A stretch of DNA of 64,000 bases from UBA11986 sp031402435 (lineage in GTDB: Bacteria > Bacteroidota > Ignavibacteria > UBA10030 > UBA6906). The translations under genes were made by a program, and so were the position numbers. Where the stretch lies: NCBI GenBank assembly GCA_031402435.1, contig JANNSJ010000069.1, positions 62,001 to 126,000 of the forward strand. Direction: 5' to 3'. Shown in pieces: positions 40,537 through 49,170 of the stretch. Numbering within the stretch: the stretch's first letter is position 1; every line of letters begins with the position of its first letter. The notes under the pieces were generated by a model. The model saw only the letters and a program-made list of their open reading frames with translations. It made no database searches and had not been told where the DNA came from.

Positions 40537-41463
40537 ATGACGATTGCCCACATCTCTGACCTTCATCTCAGTCCCGAACATCGCCGTAAGAACATACGAG
40601 CGACGAAACGGCTGCTGGAATATATTGGTACGTTGGGTGTTGATCACCTCGTCATAACGGGTGACATCGTTGCGACTGCCGGGAAGCAGGATTTTCAATT
40701 GGCGAGAGCAATCTTGAAGAGTTCGGGATGGCTCGATTCAAAAGCTCTTTCTATCGTCATCGGCAATCATGATATTTTTGGAGGGGTACACCATGCGGAG
40801 GATATTCTCACCTTCCCGAAACACTGCAAGCAAACAGACTACAAGGCGAAGGTGATGGAGTTCCACGATTATTTTCACGAAGCATTTGACAAGTGCTTGC
40901 TTGGTTCGCAATCGTCTGTGTTTCCCTACGGCAAGGTGATCGGTGACGTGGTGTTCGTGGGAATGAATTCTGTAGCCGAGTATTCCAAGCTGGGTAATCC
41001 CATTGGTTCGAATGGTGAAGTAAGTGAAGGAGAGTTCAAGAGGACGCAAAAAATCCTCTCATCAGACCTCCTGACCCGGAAACGGAAGATAGTCCTCATT
41101 CACCATCATTTCTACAAACCTTCAGGGAATGATGTGGGTACGATGCATTCGGTCTGGAATGCGATAGAACGTCAGACAATGAAGCTGAGGGGAAAGAACA
41201 AACTGTTGGAACTTTTTGGGAAGTCGAACATTGATTTGGTTCTCCACGGTCACTTGCACGAGAATCATGAGTATTGCAGGAAGAACATCCGCTTCGTGAA
41301 CGGCGGCGGATCCGTCTTGGGGAGTCTCGGACAGGGAGCAAGATGCAATCTGATCAGCGTTACCAGGGAGTCGATTCAAGTCGAACAAATCTTCTTTACG
41401 GATGAATCCGGAAGAGTTACCCGTGCTTTCGAGAATCAAGTGGTGACCCACGTTGCTGCGTAG
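40537..41463 (+). CDS. Calcineurin-like metallophosphoesterase (candidate PlcP-type)
   Basis: A 308-residue protein with all the metal-binding motifs: AHISDLHLS at the start, ITGDIVA, IGNHDIFGG, LIHHHFY and HGHLHEN. No signal peptide is present, so it is cytoplasmic. The family includes cAMP phosphodiesterases and PlcP phospholipases C, which free the head group of phospholipids to give diacylglycerol. The frame opens at 40504 but the ATG at 40537 gives the normal N-terminus. It lies eight bases after the glycosyltransferase and shares its phosphate-type promoter, which favours a PlcP-like role in lipid turnover over nucleotide cleavage. PlcP identity is inference. Confidence 0.88.
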   Translation: MTIAHISDLHLSPEHRRKNIRATKRLLEYIGTLGVDHLVITGDIVATAGKQDFQLARAILKSSGWLDSKALSIVIGNHDIFGGVHHAEDILTFPKHCKQTDYKAKVMEFHDYFHEAFDKCLLGSQSSVFPYGKVIGDVVFVGMNSVAEYSKLGNPIGSNGEVSEGEFKRTQKILSSDLLTRKRKIVLIHHHFYKPSGNDVGTMHSVWNAIERQTMKLRGKNKLLELFGKSNIDLVLHGHLHENHEYCRKNIRFVNGGGSVLGSLGQGARCNLISVTRESIQVEQIFFTDESGRVTRAFENQVVTHVAA

Positions 41464-41522
41464 AAGTGCGTTTTTCAAGTCCGGATTGGCATTCCTCCCA
41501 GCCCTCCTTGTTGGGAGGAACA

Positions 41523-41568
41523 GAGGCTCCACACAGACCCTGACCCCTGTTGTGGAGCCTCGCCATTT
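41523..41568 (+). terminator. Terminator after the phosphoesterase gene
   Basis: GAGGCTCCACA (41523-41533) pairs perfectly with TGTGGAGCCTC (41551-41561), followed by GCCATTTTG. The short T-run makes it a moderate terminator, lying just before the next Pho-type promoter. Confidence 0.7.
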
Positions 41569-41584
41569 TGATACGTCTTGGGAC

Positions 41585-41638
41585 TTTACAATTTCTTAAC
41601 ATTGGCGTAACAGTGAGTTGACATACGGTTGGTACCTT
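41585..41638 (+). promoter_or_regulatory. Pho-type promoter 8 (porin-pst-phoU operon)
   Basis: TTTACA (41585), TTAACA (41596), GTAACA (41607) and TTGACA (41618) at 11-base steps, then 9 nt and TACCTT (41633-41638). This is the strongest set and stands before the known phosphate genes. Confidence 0.85.
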
Positions 41639-41697
41639 GCACTGGGTCAAAAGTACTTCCACCGTTGTTCATCCCTCCAGTATAAACCGAGTTAAAA

Positions 41698-43032
41698 ATG
41701 ATCAGATGGTTTACTGTAGCACTCGTGACGTTTACCATGCAAACTCGCGGTCTTGCTCAAACTGATTCCTCTATCGCAATAAGTGTGGAAGACGTGAAGA
41801 CCGAAGTCGATGGTATGAATGAATCCTTGACTGAGGTAAGGAATGTTGTCGATGCCTTACGCAAAATCAAAGTCTCAGGATACATCCAGGCTCAGTACAG
41901 GTACACCGACCTGATCAATCAACCATTCCCTCTCGGTAATTTTTCAGGTGGGCAGTTCCCGGGCAATACCAAGAATCTGTTTCAGATTCGACGTGGACGT
42001 TTGAAGGTGAACTATGACAACGTGCTCACGCAGTTTGTGCTCCAGTTCGACGTAATTCCCACCGGTCTTTCACTGAAGGACGCGTATGTTTCGATCACCG
42101 AGCCCTGGACACAATCATTTGGACTACAGATGGGTGTGTTCAACCGGCCATTTGGATATGAGATCGTATACTCATCCAGTAGCAGAGAATCTCCGGAGCG
42201 ATCACGGCTGTTCCAGACTTTGTTTCCCGGCGAGCGGGAATTGGGTGCGGAGATCTTTTATGCCCCACAACTTGGAAAGCTGAACTTTCTGAGAGTCGAC
42301 TTGGGAGTATTCAATGGTTCAGGTCCAAACGCGAACGAGTTCGACAACTTCAAAGACATCATCGGGCACGTTGCGGTACAACTGCCTCTCGGAGAAGAAT
42401 CACCTGTGGCATTGGATCTTGGCGTCTCCGGGTACTTTGGCAAAGTCCGCAGTAATACGAACGATGTATACTCGAATGGAGAGCCAGCAGCAGGAGTGAA
42501 GGGCTTTGTGCAGGCAACTGATACTGCCAATGTCGGGAAGGGAATTACACGAAAGTATCTCGGCGGGGACGTTCAGCTCTATTATGATGTTCCTTCCATT
42601 GGCGGCCTTATCTTGCGAAGTGAGTATATTGCCGGAACACAGCCGGGCACGAATGCAACAACGATCAGTCCTTCTGCACAACCAACCACTGCGCTCTACA
42701 AGCGCAAGTTCTCAGGATGGTATGTGAACCTTGTGCAGAACATTGGCAACAGGGAACAAGTGGTCCTGAAGTATGATGTGTATGATCCGAACACCAACGT
42801 CAAAGCGTCGAATTTTATGACGACTAGTAAATTGACGGTTGCAGATATCAAGTACAGCACGTTCGGATTGGGATTCATCCACCATTGGGACGACAATGTC
42901 AAGTTTGTGTTCTACTACGAGATCATCAAAAATGAAATCCTTGACAAAGGAACATCCCCGGCGAGTTTGTCCGCATACACAGAGGACGTGCGGGATAACG
43001 TGTTTACCTTCAGAGTGCAGGTGAAGTTTTGA
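41698..43032 (+). CDS. Phosphate-selective porin O/P-family protein
   Basis: A 444-residue outer-membrane protein. A signal peptide (1-20, TRGLAQ) and a predicted short coiled coil (about 30-55: EDVKTEVDGMNESLTEVRNV) precede the barrel. The family signature is seen in GYIQAQYRY, FQIRRGRLKVNYDN, VLQFDVIPTGLSLKDAYVSI and GVFNRPFGYEIVYSSSSRES, with a C-terminal FRVQVKF. OprO/OprP porins pass phosphate or polyphosphate. It heads the pst operon, three bases before the frame that holds pstS, under the strongest Pho-type promoter. Phosphate selectivity is inferred from family and position. Confidence 0.93.
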   Translation: MIRWFTVALVTFTMQTRGLAQTDSSIAISVEDVKTEVDGMNESLTEVRNVVDALRKIKVSGYIQAQYRYTDLINQPFPLGNFSGGQFPGNTKNLFQIRRGRLKVNYDNVLTQFVLQFDVIPTGLSLKDAYVSITEPWTQSFGLQMGVFNRPFGYEIVYSSSSRESPERSRLFQTLFPGERELGAEIFYAPQLGKLNFLRVDLGVFNGSGPNANEFDNFKDIIGHVAVQLPLGEESPVALDLGVSGYFGKVRSNTNDVYSNGEPAAGVKGFVQATDTANVGKGITRKYLGGDVQLYYDVPSIGGLILRSEYIAGTQPGTNATTISPSAQPTTALYKRKFSGWYVNLVQNIGNREQVVLKYDVYDPNTNVKASNFMTTSKLTVADIKYSTFGLGFIHHWDDNVKFVFYYEIIKNEILDKGTSPASLSAYTEDVRDNVFTFRVQVKF

Positions 43033-43065
43033 AAATTGCTTTCCACCAAGGTCAGGAGTAGAAGT

Positions 43066-43893
43066 ATGAAGAGTTTGATGCTCAAGATGTTTCTTGTAAT
43101 GGTTTTTTCGAACGTAGTCTTGCTGGCGGAAGAATCCATTACCGTGAAAGGCTCGGACACCATGGTGATTCTCGCCCAACGATGGGCCGAGCGATACATG
43201 GCGGCGCACAAGGATGTTGTGGTTTCAGTGACTGGCGGGGGATCAGGGACTGGAATATCGGCCCTCATCAATGGTACCACGGACATCTGCAACTCGTCCC
43301 GACCGATGAAACCATCGGAGCGGGACAAGCTGAAGCAACGGTTCGGAACACGGGGTATCGAGATCAAGTGTGCGCAGGATGGCCTCTCGCTCTATGTGAA
43401 TGAATCGAACCCGATTCAGGAGTTGAGTATCCAGCAAATCAAATCGATCTATACGGGCAAGATCTCCAATTGGAAGGATGTCGGCGGCCCCGACGCAAGG
43501 ATCATTATGTACAGTCGCGAGAACAACTCCGGTACCTACGTCTATTTTAAGGACAACGTATTGGAGGGTGATGACTTCGCTCCCACGGCGCAGAACATGC
43601 CGGGAACGGCCGCAGTGGTGAACGCTGTTGCCAGGGATAAGTGGGGGATTGGTTATGGAGGGGCGGCGTATGGCAAGGGCATTCGGGAGCTTAAGGTGAA
43701 AGCGGACGCCGATTCGCCGGCATATCCGCCGATCGAGGAGAATATTCGTTCCGGCAAATATCCGATCAGCCGATTCCTCTTTATGTATGTAAAGAACAAA
43801 CCCACAGGTGCGATGAAGGAGTATATCGATTGGATTCTGGGCGATGATGGACAAAAGGTTGTGAATGATGTCGGTTATTTTCCTATTCGCTAG
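43066..43893 (+). CDS. pstS: Phosphate-binding protein PstS, copy 1
   Basis: A periplasmic phosphate-binding protein of about 275 residues. The ATG at 43066 has AGGAG nine bases upstream and gives a signal peptide (1-20); an open TTG ten codons earlier lacks this. Phosphate-site motifs are SDTMVILAQRWAE, GGGSGTGISALINGTTDICN, SRENNSGTYVYFKD and GTAAVVNAV. It delivers phosphate to PstCA. It is followed after six bases by a near duplicate. The IRELKVK and YFPIR end are shared by both copies. Confidence 0.95.
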   Translation: MKSLMLKMFLVMVFSNVVLLAEESITVKGSDTMVILAQRWAERYMAAHKDVVVSVTGGGSGTGISALINGTTDICNSSRPMKPSERDKLKQRFGTRGIEIKCAQDGLSLYVNESNPIQELSIQQIKSIYTGKISNWKDVGGPDARIIMYSRENNSGTYVYFKDNVLEGDDFAPTAQNMPGTAAVVNAVARDKWGIGYGGAAYGKGIRELKVKADADSPAYPPIEENIRSGKYPISRFLFMYVKNKPTGAMKEYIDWILGDDGQKVVNDVGYFPIR

Positions 43894-43905
43894 ACAGGAG
43901 TGAAG

Positions 43906-44733
43906 ATGATGAAGCGATTGCTGATTATTCTGTTGAGTCTCACGGTTGCTCTTTCGATGCTCAGCGGTGCAACAAAGATTACAGTGAAGGGGTCGGATAC
44001 GATGGTGATTCTTGGCCAGCGTTGGGCGGAGCGGTACATGACCGCGAACAAGGATGTCGCTATCCAGGTCACAGGTGGAGGATCGGGGACCGGTATTTCG
44101 GCGCTGATCAACGGTACAACGGACATCTGCAATTCATCGCGACCGATGAAAGACAGCGAACGGGACAAACTGAAGGAAAAACAAGGTTCGCGCGGAGTGG
44201 AAATCAAATGCGCTCTTGACGGGCTTGCCCTCTACGTGAACGATATGAATTCCGTAAAGGTGTTGACTCTTCAACAGATTAAGGACATCTATACAGGCAA
44301 GATTACGAACTGGAAGGATGTTGGAGGCCCCAACGCAAAGATCATCCTCTACAGCAGAGAAAACAATTCGGGGACGTATGTGTATTTCAAAGACGAAGTT
44401 CTCCGTGGTGAGGATTTCGCTGCTACAGCTCAGAATATGCCCGGCACTGCCGCAGTTGTCAATGCAGTATCGAAGGACAAAAATGGTATCGGCTATGGCG
44501 GCTCGGCGTATGGAAAAGGAATCCGGGAATTGAGTGTGCGAAAAGATTCAAACTCGCCCGCGTATGCGCCAACAATGGACAATATCGAATCGGGAAAATA
44601 TCCAATCAGCAGATTTCTCTACATGTATACCAAGTCCAGACCAACTGGCGATCTTAAAAAGTTTATCGATTGGACGTTGAGTGTGGAAGGGCAGAAGATA
44701 GTGAATGAAGTTGGTTACTTTCCTATTCGATGA
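43906..44733 (+). CDS. pstS: Phosphate-binding protein PstS, copy 2
   Basis: A second PstS of about 275 residues, clearly duplicated from the first: ITVKGSDTMVILGQRWAER, GGGSGTGISALINGTTDICN, SRENNSGTYVYFKD and YPISRFLYMYTK are nearly the same. The ATG at 43906 is preferred because AGGAG (43896-43900) lies five bases before it; a GTG at 43900 would overlap that site. Differences are spread along the length, so the copies have diverged under selection and may differ in affinity. pstC starts about 20 bases after the stop. Confidence 0.95.
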   Translation: MMKRLLIILLSLTVALSMLSGATKITVKGSDTMVILGQRWAERYMTANKDVAIQVTGGGSGTGISALINGTTDICNSSRPMKDSERDKLKEKQGSRGVEIKCALDGLALYVNDMNSVKVLTLQQIKDIYTGKITNWKDVGGPNAKIILYSRENNSGTYVYFKDEVLRGEDFAATAQNMPGTAAVVNAVSKDKNGIGYGGSAYGKGIRELSVRKDSNSPAYAPTMDNIESGKYPISRFLYMYTKSRPTGDLKKFIDWTLSVEGQKIVNEVGYFPIR

Positions 44734-44754
44734 GCCTTGGACGAGGATGATGGG

Positions 44755-45933
44755 ATGGGACGAAAAGATCGACACTCCGATATTCTCACCGCAAAACCGC
44801 AAGTGAGCGACGGTCGAACAGAATCAACGTCAGAGCAGAAGGCCGTTCGACCTTCTATGCAGACGCGTGTCCGTCCACGGCTGAATAAATCTGATCTCAA
44901 GAAGAAGTTCAGATGGGATGAGTTTCTTGCCGAGAAGTTGATCACCACGGTAGCATTTCTTTCCCTTGCAACGATTGCGCTGATCTTTATATTCGTGTTC
45001 AGGGAAGCAGCGCCGATCTTCAAAGGCTCCGACCCTAACGTAACACAACAGCCGGCGGTTCCTCATGAAGAAGAGGAAACGTATGGCTCGGAATCGTTGG
45101 GCGAGGGATCGAAGAGGCTGGCCGAGAAGCAAGCATCGTCAACTTCTCTTGAAACAAGCGGAAATGAAGGCGAAGCATCACTCTCGAATCTTCTCTCCAC
45201 GTCATGGCAGCCCGTTTCCCGCGTTCCCAAGTATGGACTGCTGCCGCTGGTGATGGGTTCATTCAAAGTTACTTTGTTGGCGATTCTCATCGCCGGTCCA
45301 ATTGCGATCCTGGCCGCGTTATTCACTGCGTCGTTTGCTCCGAAGTGGTCCAAAGAAATCATCAAACCGTCAATTGAAATTCTTGCCGGCTTTCCGTCCG
45401 TGGTTATCGGCTTCTTTGCTCTTGTCATTCTCGCCACGCTTATGCAGGATCTGTTTGGGTATCAATACCGGCTGAACGTGTTTGTCGGCGGTGTGGCAAT
45501 GTCGCTTGCCGTTATTCCCATTATCTATACTGTTGCGGAAGATGCGCTGACAGCGGTGCCAAAATATCTCACAGAGGCAAGTCTCGCCCTCGGAGCCACA
45601 AAGTGGCAGACTGCTGCGTTCGTAACACTTCCTGCCGCAACTCCGGGAGTGTTTGCTGCAGTGCTTCTTGGCTTTGGCCGGGCATTTGGCGAGACCATGA
45701 TCGTCCTGATGGCAACCGGGAATGCAGCGTTACTCTCTCTCAACTTTCTTGAGCCTATTCGTACGATGTCCGCAACGATCGGTGCTGAGATGGCAGAGGT
45801 GGTGTTTGGCGATACGCATTACAATGTTCTGTTTCTGCTGGGAGCCATCCTTTTCATTTTTACGTTCACGCTGAACGCCGTCGCCGAAATATTCATCCGT
45901 CAGCGACTCATGAAACGATTCAAAGGGATGTAG
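44755..45933 (+). CDS. pstC: Phosphate ABC transporter permease PstC
   Basis: A permease of about 392 residues. A hydrophilic N-terminal extension of about 55 residues precedes the first helix (FLSLATIALIFIFVFREAAPIF). A long acidic insert (EEEETYGSESLGEGSKR and more, about 100-150) separates it from the core, which has GPIAILAALFTASF, LAGFPSVVIGFFALV and the EAA loop EASLALGATKWQTAAFVTLP. It forms the phosphate channel with PstA. The ATG at 44755 has GAGG upstream; a TTG at 44737 is also in frame. The extended, acidic loop is longer than usual. Confidence 0.95.
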   Translation: MGRKDRHSDILTAKPQVSDGRTESTSEQKAVRPSMQTRVRPRLNKSDLKKKFRWDEFLAEKLITTVAFLSLATIALIFIFVFREAAPIFKGSDPNVTQQPAVPHEEEETYGSESLGEGSKRLAEKQASSTSLETSGNEGEASLSNLLSTSWQPVSRVPKYGLLPLVMGSFKVTLLAILIAGPIAILAALFTASFAPKWSKEIIKPSIEILAGFPSVVIGFFALVILATLMQDLFGYQYRLNVFVGGVAMSLAVIPIIYTVAEDALTAVPKYLTEASLALGATKWQTAAFVTLPAATPGVFAAVLLGFGRAFGETMIVLMATGNAALLSLNFLEPIRTMSATIGAEMAEVVFGDTHYNVLFLLGAILFIFTFTLNAVAEIFIRQRLMKRFKGM

Positions 45934-45934
45934 C

Positions 45935-46840
45935 GTGAAACTTCAACGTAAACTTATCGGCACCTCATTCGTTACGCTGACAGCGTTGTCGGCGTTTGTC
46001 ATCATCGTGGCTGTCATCCTTGTCATGGGGACAATCGTGGTGAACGGCGCCGGACTTCTTTCGTGGGAGTTTCTTACTGCTGCACCGACGGAAGGAATGA
46101 CAGAAGGTGGAATTTTCCCGGCAATTGCTGGCACTGCCTTGCTTGTGATCATCATGTCCATTGTTGGTGTTCCTGTTGGAACAGTGACAGCTATTTATCT
46201 CAGCGAGTATTCAAAGCAAACTTCGATCATTGGGCGTTCAATCCGGTTTGCTGTCAATACGCTTGCCGGCGTTCCCGCTATCGTGTTTGGATTGTTTGGG
46301 CTGGGTTTCTTTGTTCAGTTTGTCGGGTCTGGGATGGACCGGGTTTTCACTGATGGTGTTCAGTTGAAATGGGCTCAACCGAATATTCTTTGGGCAAGCT
46401 TAACGATGGCATTGCTGACGCTTCCTGTGGTTATCGTGTCCGTCGAAGAAGCAATCAAAACTGTTCCGGCAGACTTGCGTGCGGCCAGTCTTGCACTTGG
46501 CGCAACGAAGTGGCAGACAATCTGGAAGATCGTGATTCCCAATTCGCTTACTGGCATTCTGACGGGCGCCATTCTTGCCGTCAGTCGCGGTGCGGGTGAG
46601 GTTGCCCCGATTCTCTTCACGGGCGCCGCATATTTCCTCCCGCATCTGCCTTCGTCAATCTCAGATCAGTTTATGGAACTTGGATACCACGTGTACATCA
46701 TGTCCACACAATCAACGAACGTCGATGCGACAAAGGGGATCCAGTATGCGACAACGCTTGTGTTGTTACTGCTGACCTTTATGTTGAATTTCTCGGCGGT
46801 CTTTCTCCGTTCACGCGTACGGCGACATCAGATTCAATAG
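45935..46840 (+). CDS. pstA: Phosphate ABC transporter permease PstA
   Basis: A 301-residue permease with six helices. Landmarks are FLTAAPTEGMTEGGIFPAI, GTALLVIIMSIVGVPVGTVT, LAGVPAIVFGLFGLGFF and the EAA loop LRAASLALGATKWQTIWKIV followed by GEVAPILFTGAAYF. It pairs with PstC. The GTG start at 45935 is two bases after the pstC stop, so the two are translationally coupled. pstB follows after ten bases. Confidence 0.96.
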   Translation: MKLQRKLIGTSFVTLTALSAFVIIVAVILVMGTIVVNGAGLLSWEFLTAAPTEGMTEGGIFPAIAGTALLVIIMSIVGVPVGTVTAIYLSEYSKQTSIIGRSIRFAVNTLAGVPAIVFGLFGLGFFVQFVGSGMDRVFTDGVQLKWAQPNILWASLTMALLTLPVVIVSVEEAIKTVPADLRAASLALGATKWQTIWKIVIPNSLTGILTGAILAVSRGAGEVAPILFTGAAYFLPHLPSSISDQFMELGYHVYIMSTQSTNVDATKGIQYATTLVLLLLTFMLNFSAVFLRSRVRRHQIQ

Positions 46841-46850
46841 GTGTGAAGCA

Positions 46851-47618
46851 ATGACAACGAACGGCCATTTGAAAATCAAGACGGTGAGCTTCAACCTGTT
46901 CTATGGCGCAAAACAGGCGCTGCGGAACATCAGCATCGGGATCAAGCCCAACCAGGTCACGGCGTTTATCGGCCCGTCAGGCTGCGGGAAATCGACCTAC
47001 CTGCGAAGCCTCAACAGGATGAATGATTTGATTGATGGTGTGACGATTAACGGGACTGTTCTCATTGACGAGGTGGACATCTATGAGAAGTCGGTGGATG
47101 TGGTGGAGTTGAGAAAACGTGTCGGAATGATATTTCAGAAGTCGAATCCATTCCCCAAATCCATCTACGAGAACGTGGCATATGGACCCAAGATCAATGG
47201 CCTCCATGACAAGTCCAGGCTTGATGAAATTGTTGAAACGAGCCTGAAACGTTCGGCGCTCTGGAGTGAAGTAAGGGATGATTTGAAGAAGAGCGCCCTG
47301 GCGTTGTCCGGCGGACAGCAACAACGTCTGTGTATTGCTCGTGCCCTCGCTGTCGACCCGGAAGTGTTGTTGATGGATGAACCCGCCAGTGCGCTCGATC
47401 CCATCGCCACCGCAAAAATAGAGGAATTGATCTACGAACTGAAAGAGAACTACACTATCGTCATCGTTACTCATAACATGCAACAAGCCGCACGAGTGAG
47501 TGACTACACTGCGTTTTTCTATCTGGGTGAGCTGATTGAGTTTGGTGAGACGAAGAAGATGTTCACCACGCCGGAGAAAAAGCAGACGGAAGAATACATA
47601 ACTGGCCGATTCGGATAA
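46851..47618 (+). CDS. pstB: Phosphate ABC transporter ATPase PstB
   Basis: A 255-residue ATPase. Walker A is GPSGCGKST, the signature is LSGGQQQRLCIARALAV, Walker B is VLLMDEPASALDP, and the switch His lies in IVTHNMQQAARVSD. The PstB-type segment FQKSNPFPKSIYENVAYGPK (family: MIFQKPNPFPKSI) confirms the phosphate subfamily. It drives import by PstSCA and, with PhoU, reports phosphate status to PhoR. The first phoU starts one base after its stop codon. Confidence 0.97.
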   Translation: MTTNGHLKIKTVSFNLFYGAKQALRNISIGIKPNQVTAFIGPSGCGKSTYLRSLNRMNDLIDGVTINGTVLIDEVDIYEKSVDVVELRKRVGMIFQKSNPFPKSIYENVAYGPKINGLHDKSRLDEIVETSLKRSALWSEVRDDLKKSALALSGGQQQRLCIARALAVDPEVLLMDEPASALDPIATAKIEELIYELKENYTIVIVTHNMQQAARVSDYTAFFYLGELIEFGETKKMFTTPEKKQTEEYITGRFG

Positions 47619-47619
47619 C

Positions 47620-48291
47620 ATGGAACGCCGCTTTGAAAAAGAACTCGATGATCTGAAAGCCAACCTTGCAAAGATGGGGCGGTTGGTGGATGAGCAGATC
47701 AACCTCGCGTGTCATGCGTTGTTTCAGACAGATATTGACCTGGCGCGTGAGGTATTGCAGAAAGACAACGCCGTGAATGACCTGGATACGCTGATTGACA
47801 AGCAATGTCAGGTGATCTTTGCACTCTCGCAGCCCGTGGCCGTTGACCTTAGGTTGTTGATGGCTGCATTGAAGATCAACAACAATCTCGAACGCATCGG
47901 GGACATCGCCGTCAATATCGCCGAGCGGGTTGAACCTCTTGAACCGTACCATGCGTTTCTTAAGGGTACGCGCCTCGCGGAGATGGTGCAGATTGCGCGC
48001 ATCATGGTGAGTGACAGTATTGATTCCTTTATTTCGAACAACCCGCGCCTTGCGACGCTTGTTCTCGAGAGCGATGATGTCGTGGATTCGCTCGATGCTG
48101 CCATGTTCAGGCAGATGGTGCGTGAAATGCAGAACGATCACTCCCTGATCGAACCGGCATCCCATATCCTCATCCTTTCCCGCCATATCGAGCGTCTCGC
48201 AGACCATGCCACGAACATTGCCGAGGACGTCATCTTCCTGGTCGACGCAAAAATCGTCAAGCATAACGCATTCGAAGAACTTGAGCCATAG
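47620..48291 (+). CDS. phoU: Phosphate signalling protein PhoU, copy 1
   Basis: A 223-residue all-helical protein of two PhoU three-helix bundles, with the metal-site motifs NNLERIGDIAVNIAE in the first bundle and RHIERLADHATNIAEDVIFL in the second. PhoU links PstB to the sensor kinase and represses the phosphate regulon when phosphate is plentiful. It lies in the pst operon directly after pstB, and a paralogue follows after about 70 bases. The pair is discussed in the findings. Confidence 0.96.
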   Translation: MERRFEKELDDLKANLAKMGRLVDEQINLACHALFQTDIDLAREVLQKDNAVNDLDTLIDKQCQVIFALSQPVAVDLRLLMAALKINNNLERIGDIAVNIAERVEPLEPYHAFLKGTRLAEMVQIARIMVSDSIDSFISNNPRLATLVLESDDVVDSLDAAMFRQMVREMQNDHSLIEPASHILILSRHIERLADHATNIAEDVIFLVDAKIVKHNAFEELEP

Positions 48292-48360
48292 GCGGTCCGG
48301 GTTGCAAGTGAACTCCAGACTTTCTATCTTCATTCAGGCAACTTTCAATCACAACCGGAC

Positions 48361-49041
48361 GTGAGGATGCAACGACATTTTCTGCAAGAACTGGAAGCCC
48401 TTAAGACCAACCTTATCAAGATGGGAAGCTTTGCCGAACAGGCTATCGCCGATTCCATACGGGCGCTTCTGGAGCGGCGCAAGGAGGTCGCTCAACAGGT
48501 TCTGTCCCAGGACCAACAGATCAACTCCTATGAGATCCTGATTGATGACGCCGTTGTGGATTTGCTTGCATTGCAGCAGCCTGTTGCCACTGACCTCCGG
48601 TTCATTCTTGCCGCATCCAAGATCAACAATGATCTCGAACGCATTGGCGACCATGCAGTGAACATCGCCGAGTCTGCATTGCAGTGCGTTGACCATTCTC
48701 CGTTGAAACCCCTTGTCGATATCACGCAGATGGCGCAGATTACGAAAGGCATGCTGCGCGATGCGATTGACGGGTTCATTCATCACAACGCAACTATTTG
48801 CAGGGCAGTTCTCCGGAATGATGACATCATTGATGAGTTGAACAAGAAGGTTGTTCATGACCTTGTCGAAGTTATGCGTCAGAACCCTGATAAGATAGAG
48901 CAGGCCCTGGAGTTTATCCGCGTCAGCCGCAATCTCGAACGTGTGGCCGACCTTGCAACCAATATTGCAGAAGAGGTGATCTTTATGGCAGAGGCAAGGG
49001 TCGTGAAGCATCACCTTGAAGATAGAGCAAGCGAAGGATAA
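48361..49041 (+). CDS. phoU: Phosphate signalling protein PhoU, copy 2
   Basis: A second PhoU of 226 residues (NNDLERIGDHAVNIAES, VSRNLERVADLATNIAEEVI). Sequence similarity to copy 1 is plain but moderate, so the duplication is not recent. Tandem phoU genes could split metal binding, PstB contact and PhoR control. The GTG at 48361 or the ATG at 48367 may start it. The phosphate operon seems to end here, although no clear terminator was found. Confidence 0.94.
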   Translation: MRMQRHFLQELEALKTNLIKMGSFAEQAIADSIRALLERRKEVAQQVLSQDQQINSYEILIDDAVVDLLALQQPVATDLRFILAASKINNDLERIGDHAVNIAESALQCVDHSPLKPLVDITQMAQITKGMLRDAIDGFIHHNATICRAVLRNDDIIDELNKKVVHDLVEVMRQNPDKIEQALEFIRVSRNLERVADLATNIAEEVIFMAEARVVKHHLEDRASEG

Positions 49042-49087
49042 CAACCCGACAGATCAATCCCCCGTTTTCCCCTCCGAAAGTAATGCA

Positions 49088-49116
49088 TTGCATCGCAACC
49101 TCAAATAGCTTATCTT
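49088..49116 (+). promoter_or_regulatory. Promoter of the CopD-like/parA/parB unit
   Basis: TTGCAT (49088-49093), exactly 17 nt, TATCTT (49111-49116). The coding start is at 49171. Confidence 0.6.
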
Positions 49117-49170
49117 TCCTGCGGATTTATTGATTTCACGCTGTTTCACGAACTTGCCTCTCTCCGTTGA

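Noticed and set aside
49142..49157. Possible parS site before parAB (TGTTTCACG followed by other bases)
   Set aside because: Nine bases match one half of the consensus TGTTTCACGTGAAACA, but the second half does not match at all, so it is not called as parS.
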